NCBI GenBank assembly: GCA_020186115.1
Contig: WSYJ01000138.1
Span: 496,001 to 560,000 of the forward strand
DNA from: Histomonas meleagridis
Lineage: Eukaryota; Parabasalia; Tritrichomonadida; Dientamoebidae
Direction: 5' to 3'
DNA: 64,000 nt
Part shown: one piece after another, positions 60,698-64,000 of the stretch
How the letters are laid out: each line of letters starts with the position of its first letter
Position numbering within the stretch: the first letter of the stretch is position 1
Made by a program: the position numbers and the translations under genes
Notes under the pieces: model-generated
The model's input: the letters and a program-made list of their open reading frames with translations, nothing else
Databases searched by the model: none
What the model was told of the DNA's origin: nothing

Positions 60698-61435
60698 TTT
60701 TCCCATTCTGCTATGTAAAATAAAGAAAACAAATTTGTTAGCAATGTTTTTATTATAAAATTAATTTTTTAATTTTCGTTTTTTCAATAATATTTTAACA
60801 CAATTGATTTTAATGAAAGTAATTGTGCGAAATAAATCGACCAGAATATTCAAGTATTGTTGAAAAAATGTTTAAAATATTTTTATCTTCTGTTTGATTT
60901 TGTGATTCCTTGTTGTGAGTATCGCTCACTCGTGGAGGAACGAATCTTGATGGATTTGTATTAGCAAAATTAATTCAAAAAGTCATTTTTTCTTCTTTGT
61001 TTAGAGCCTCCAATAATGAATAAATTGTTTCAAGAATTATCCTATTGATAGAACATATAAATTGCAAATACAGATTTTTGAATTTTTGCTCTGGTCTATA
61101 GATATTGAAAATCTTGTATAACTTAAAAACAGAATGGAAACTATAGAAAAATTATATAAATTAATATTGAATATTATTAGTTCTATATTTATTGAATTTG
61201 AACTTCTGTATTTAATTCTAGAGCCAAAAAAGCATTTTGAAATTTTTGAGATTGCTCATAAAAAAATAAGATAACAAAATTTGGTTAAGATAATTTTATT
61301 GAATAGAATGTGTATACTTATTTATTTATGTTTTATTAAATTTAGGTCAGTGGAAAATGAAAAAAATTGATTTTATGATTTGAAACGACCGTTTATTTGG
61401 TTGACAGCGTCTTGTAGGAACAGAACAAGAATTCT
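60698..61435. other. Intergenic region between ankyrin loci A and B
   Basis: 738 bp AT-rich. No gene is recognised. Scattered short open stretches have no motif. Confidence 0.5.
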
Positions 61436-61442
61436 TCATTTT
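61436..61442 (+). promoter_or_regulatory. Initiator-like element (TCATTTT) of ankyrin locus B
   Basis: TCATTTT directly abuts the ATG at 61444, in the usual trichomonad spacing range. Confidence 0.5.
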
Positions 61443-61443
61443 G

Positions 61444-62715
61444 ATGAAAAAACAAAAAAAGAAGAATTCATGGGAAACCTATCAATTAATCAATAGAACT
61501 ATTTACAACTTAAACGAAGGAAATATTTCTCAATCAGTACAAACAATATTTGATATATTTGATGATAATTATGCATATTCTTTTAATTTAGTTATAAGTC
61601 ATATGATATATTCATCATTTGTAGCACAAATAGTTAATTCTAATATAATATTCGATTTTCTTAATAAACTTGAAAAAATGTTAAATAATGAAAACAAGCA
61701 TAAAAAAATATTTGATATTTTAACGCATTTTCTTGTCAACAAGACTACAGGCGATAGTGAATATCTCATTAATGAAATTCTTAAGAATGAATTTTCTAAA
61801 CCAGAATGAATTTTCGTTTCCTTAACTCCTTATTTTGCACATTACGATGAAATGAATTATTTAAACAATTCAATATATAACCAAGATGATGACAAACAGT
61901 TTAATTATTTTTTCGAAAATTATGAAGAACTTTCAAAGAATGGATGGGAACTTCATAAGCAACTAATTGAAGAAGGAGTCAATCCAAATGAAATTGCGAA
62001 AATAATTCGAAATGATGAAATCGAAAAACTTCAAGAAATTTCATCACAAACAAAATTTGATTTTGATCAGTTTGTTGAACCATCACTTTATGAAAGATGT
62101 TCATTTATAAATCAAGAAAATGTTACATTAATTGATTATGCAGCATTTTTTGGATCAGTAAAATGTTTTAAATATTTATTTGTGAATGGAGCAAATGTAG
62201 AAAACACAGGTAAATATGCAGTTGCAGGTGGAAATGAAGAAATTATTCATTTATGTGAACAAAATCATTCATCATTTGAAGGTGCATATAAAACAGCAAT
62301 TAAGTTTCATCGAAATGATATCTTTAAATATCTTTATGATAATAAAATTGAAGATATCAATAATTTAGAAGAATTAGGAAAGAAATGTGTTTTATGTGAT
62401 AATTTGGATATATTTTTGATTTTACTCAAGGGAGGAATGAAAATTAATAATGATATTATTAATGAATTAGCAAGAGTTGGAAATATATTCCTTATAAAAC
62501 ATTTTCTTAGAGAAAATGAAATTCCAAAGGATATTTTGGTTTTTTCATCAGCATCAGGAAATTTTGAACTTGTGAAATATATTTTAAAAAAAGAAGGAAT
62601 TGATATTAATACTAAAGATATTTATTTATTTTATTTAAAATTCATTTTAATAATTTTATATTTCAAAATAATATTTGGAAATTATTTATACTATTTTATA
62701 CAGCACTTATTTTAG
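61444..62715 (+). pseudogene. DUF3447/ankyrin-repeat gene B, head region with one in-frame TGA
   Basis: Close paralogue of locus A. Residues 1-121 are the helical N-terminus (QLINRTIYNLNEGNISQSVQ), then a TGA at 61807-61809; the same frame resumes at once and continues to 62715 with VNPNEIAKIIRNDEIEKLQ, SLYERCSFINQENVTLIDYA (DUF3447), GGNEEIIHLCEQNHSSFEG and ASGNFELVKYILKK. The two open parts are in phase, so a single nonsense codon breaks the gene, unless it is an error. It is followed by the 170-bp module array. Confidence 0.75.
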
Positions 62716-63478
62716 CATCTTCAGAAGGTCATACAGAAATCGTTAAATTACTTCTTGAACAAGAAGGAATTGATATTAATGCTAAAGAGATTTATTTGTT
62801 TTATTTAAAAATTATTTTAATAATTTGATATTTAGAAATAATATTTGGAAATTATTTAAATTATTTGATACAGCACTTATTTTGGCATCTGAAAAAGGTC
62901 ATACAGAAATCGTTAAATTACTTCTTAAGCAAAAAGGAATCGATTTTAATGCTAAAAATATTTATTTGTTTTATTTAAAAATTATTTTAATAATTTTATA
63001 TTTCAAAATAATAATTGGAAATTATTTAAATTATTTAATACAGCACTTATATTAGCATCTAGACATGGTCATACAGAAATAGTTAAATTACTTCTAGAAC
63101 AAGAAGGAATTGATATTAATGCTAAAGATATTTATTTGTTTTATTTGATATTTATTTGAATAATATAGAATTTCAAAATAATATTTGGAAATTATTTAAA
63201 TTATTTTGGACAGCACTAATGGTTGCATCTTTTTATGGACATACAGAAATAGTCAGATTACTTCTTGAACAAGAAGGAATTGATATTAATACGGAAGATA
63301 TTTATATGTTATATTTTGTATTTATTTTAATAATTTGATATTTCAAAATAATATTTGGAAATTATATAAATTGTTTAGAACAGCAACAACATGTGCATTT
63401 GCAAAAGGCCACATAGAAATTGGTAAATTACTTCTTGAACAAAAAGAAAATAAATATATCCTTAAATACTCAAAATAA
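62700..63478 (+). repeat. 170-bp-period ankyrin module array (locus B)
   Basis: Five modules begin at ACAGCAC-like words at 62700, 62870, 63040, 63210 and 63380, exactly 170 bp apart. Each encodes about 34 clean ankyrin residues (for example LILASEKGHTEIVKLLLKQK) and is followed by a linker with stops containing TATTTGGAAATTATTTAAAT. Because 170 is not divisible by three, successive modules lie in different frames unless a segment is removed. Confidence 0.85.
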
Positions 63479-63657
63479 TGATGGCAATTAAAAAAACAAA
63501 CTCAACAACATTTATATTAATTTTTTAGTATACTTGAATTATAGGTTAAATAAAAAGCATCCCATTGCGACCAACCGAAAACTTAATATTAATATGTAAG
63601 AACAAATAACTATGAACCTGTTAAACTTAAAATTAAATAAAAAATTTAATATTAAAT
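63479..63657. other. Intergenic region before the calnexin-like gene
   Basis: 179 bp AT-rich, convergent between ankyrin locus B and the calnexin-like gene; no gene seen. Confidence 0.4.
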
Positions 63658-64000
63658 TTATTTAAACACGATAGAGAATAACAAAGGAGTGAAAACAATA
63701 GTAAATGTTGCGTTTAACGTTGTTATAGGAGCACCTTTGTAAAACGATTTCCATTTATCAATTAAGTCAGCAAAAATTGGTTTATTTGTTTCTATATTTA
63801 TATTTTCTTTTTCTTTTTTCAGGTAAAAAATTTCCGATTTTGATTTCTTCTTTCTCATCAATTTCTTTTGGTTCTTCTTTCTTTATGAATTTTTCATTGT
63901 ACTGTTTGGTAGCATTTTCATCACTGGAAATTATTATATCTGAAATGCCAACCGTTCCATCAATTGTCCATAAATCGAATCCAACCCCTGTGAAGTTTGC
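63658..64000 (-). CDS. Calnexin/calreticulin-like protein, C-terminal part (5' end outside window, one frameshift)
   Basis: At the window edge the minus strand reads TGVGFDLWTIDGTVGISDI, matching the calnexin/calreticulin lectin-domain end (G-x-E-L-W-x-x-x-x-x-I-x-F-D-N-I/F). A charged stretch (EKFIKKEEPKEIDEKEE) follows, then the frame shifts inside an A-rich run near 63820. In the shifted frame the C-terminus shows a hydrophobic segment (about NATFTIVFTPLLFSIVFK) that could be a membrane anchor, which favours membrane-bound calnexin over soluble calreticulin. There is no KDEL-like end. The shift sits in a homopolymer and may be a consensus error. Confidence 0.7.

Noticed and set aside
62700-63478. 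Ankyrin linkers as ordinary GT-AG introns
   Set aside because: A 38-nt GT...AG segment fits one linker of locus B in frame, but neighbouring linkers lack the GT or the AG, and the CTAAY-CAG element of the RBX1 introns is missing. Left as an open finding.

Overview
The window is nuclear DNA of an AT-rich protist, most likely a trichomonad parabasalid (Trichomonas/Tritrichomonas type). The evidence is: DUF3447/ankyrin-repeat proteins in several copies; an IscU with a short hydrogenosome-style presequence; a bacterial-type cysteine synthase; an asparaginyl endopeptidase (legumain); almost intronless genes packed on both strands; TCA-pyrimidine-T/A initiator-like motifs 4-20 nt before several start codons; and one gene (RBX1) with two 23-nt introns carrying a branch-like CTAAY element beside the 3' AG. 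I cannot fix the species.

Layout. 1-14 kb is ordinary host sequence: AP-1 gamma-adaptin (5' cut by the window), a coiled-coil protein, a TKL kinase, a severin-like gelsolin protein, a RhoGDI-like protein, spliced RBX1, a Prp28-like DEAD-box helicase, a Wee1/Myt1-like kinase and a single-bromodomain BET protein. At 14.1-37.9 kb an old transposase-like pseudogene is split by a 21.6-kb insertion. The insertion (15541-37106) is flanked by a perfect 5-bp duplication (ATTCA) and is almost wholly palindromic: two arms of about 10.48 kb (15541-26024 and 26621-37106) around a 596-bp unique centre. 38.8-48.1 kb is host sequence (DOP1-like protein, an ankyrin pseudogene array, an alpha-helical protein, IscU). 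49.1-50.3 kb is a dead Tc1/mariner element. 50.6-57.6 kb is host sequence (legumain, unknown protein, ribosomal protein uS13, COMMD-like protein, cupin, possible VPS9-like protein, cysteine synthase). 57.9-63.5 kb holds two DUF3447/ankyrin loci whose repeat modules are separated by stop-rich linkers. The right edge carries the C-terminus of a calnexin-like protein.

The palindromic element is the main discovery candidate. Each arm carries a primase-helicase (archaeo-eukaryotic primase core followed by an SF3/D5-type helicase), two HNH_3-type endonuclease genes, a possible KilA-N remnant and three small unknown proteins. Tandem repeats fill much of the rest, including 40-bp iteron-like repeats beside the centre. 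The centre encodes a protein that shares the HNH proteins' C-terminal module but has no nuclease. I found no DDE, tyrosine or serine recombinase and no capsid gene. The content suggests an element that drives its own replication and may use HNH nucleases for mobility; that is inference.

The two arms differ mainly by homopolymer indels that break different genes in each arm, plus five places where a poly-A/T run replaces normal sequence in one arm only. This looks like long-read consensus error, so the element's genes are probably intact in the cell. The palindrome itself is supported by the different flanks that rejoin in frame across the duplication.
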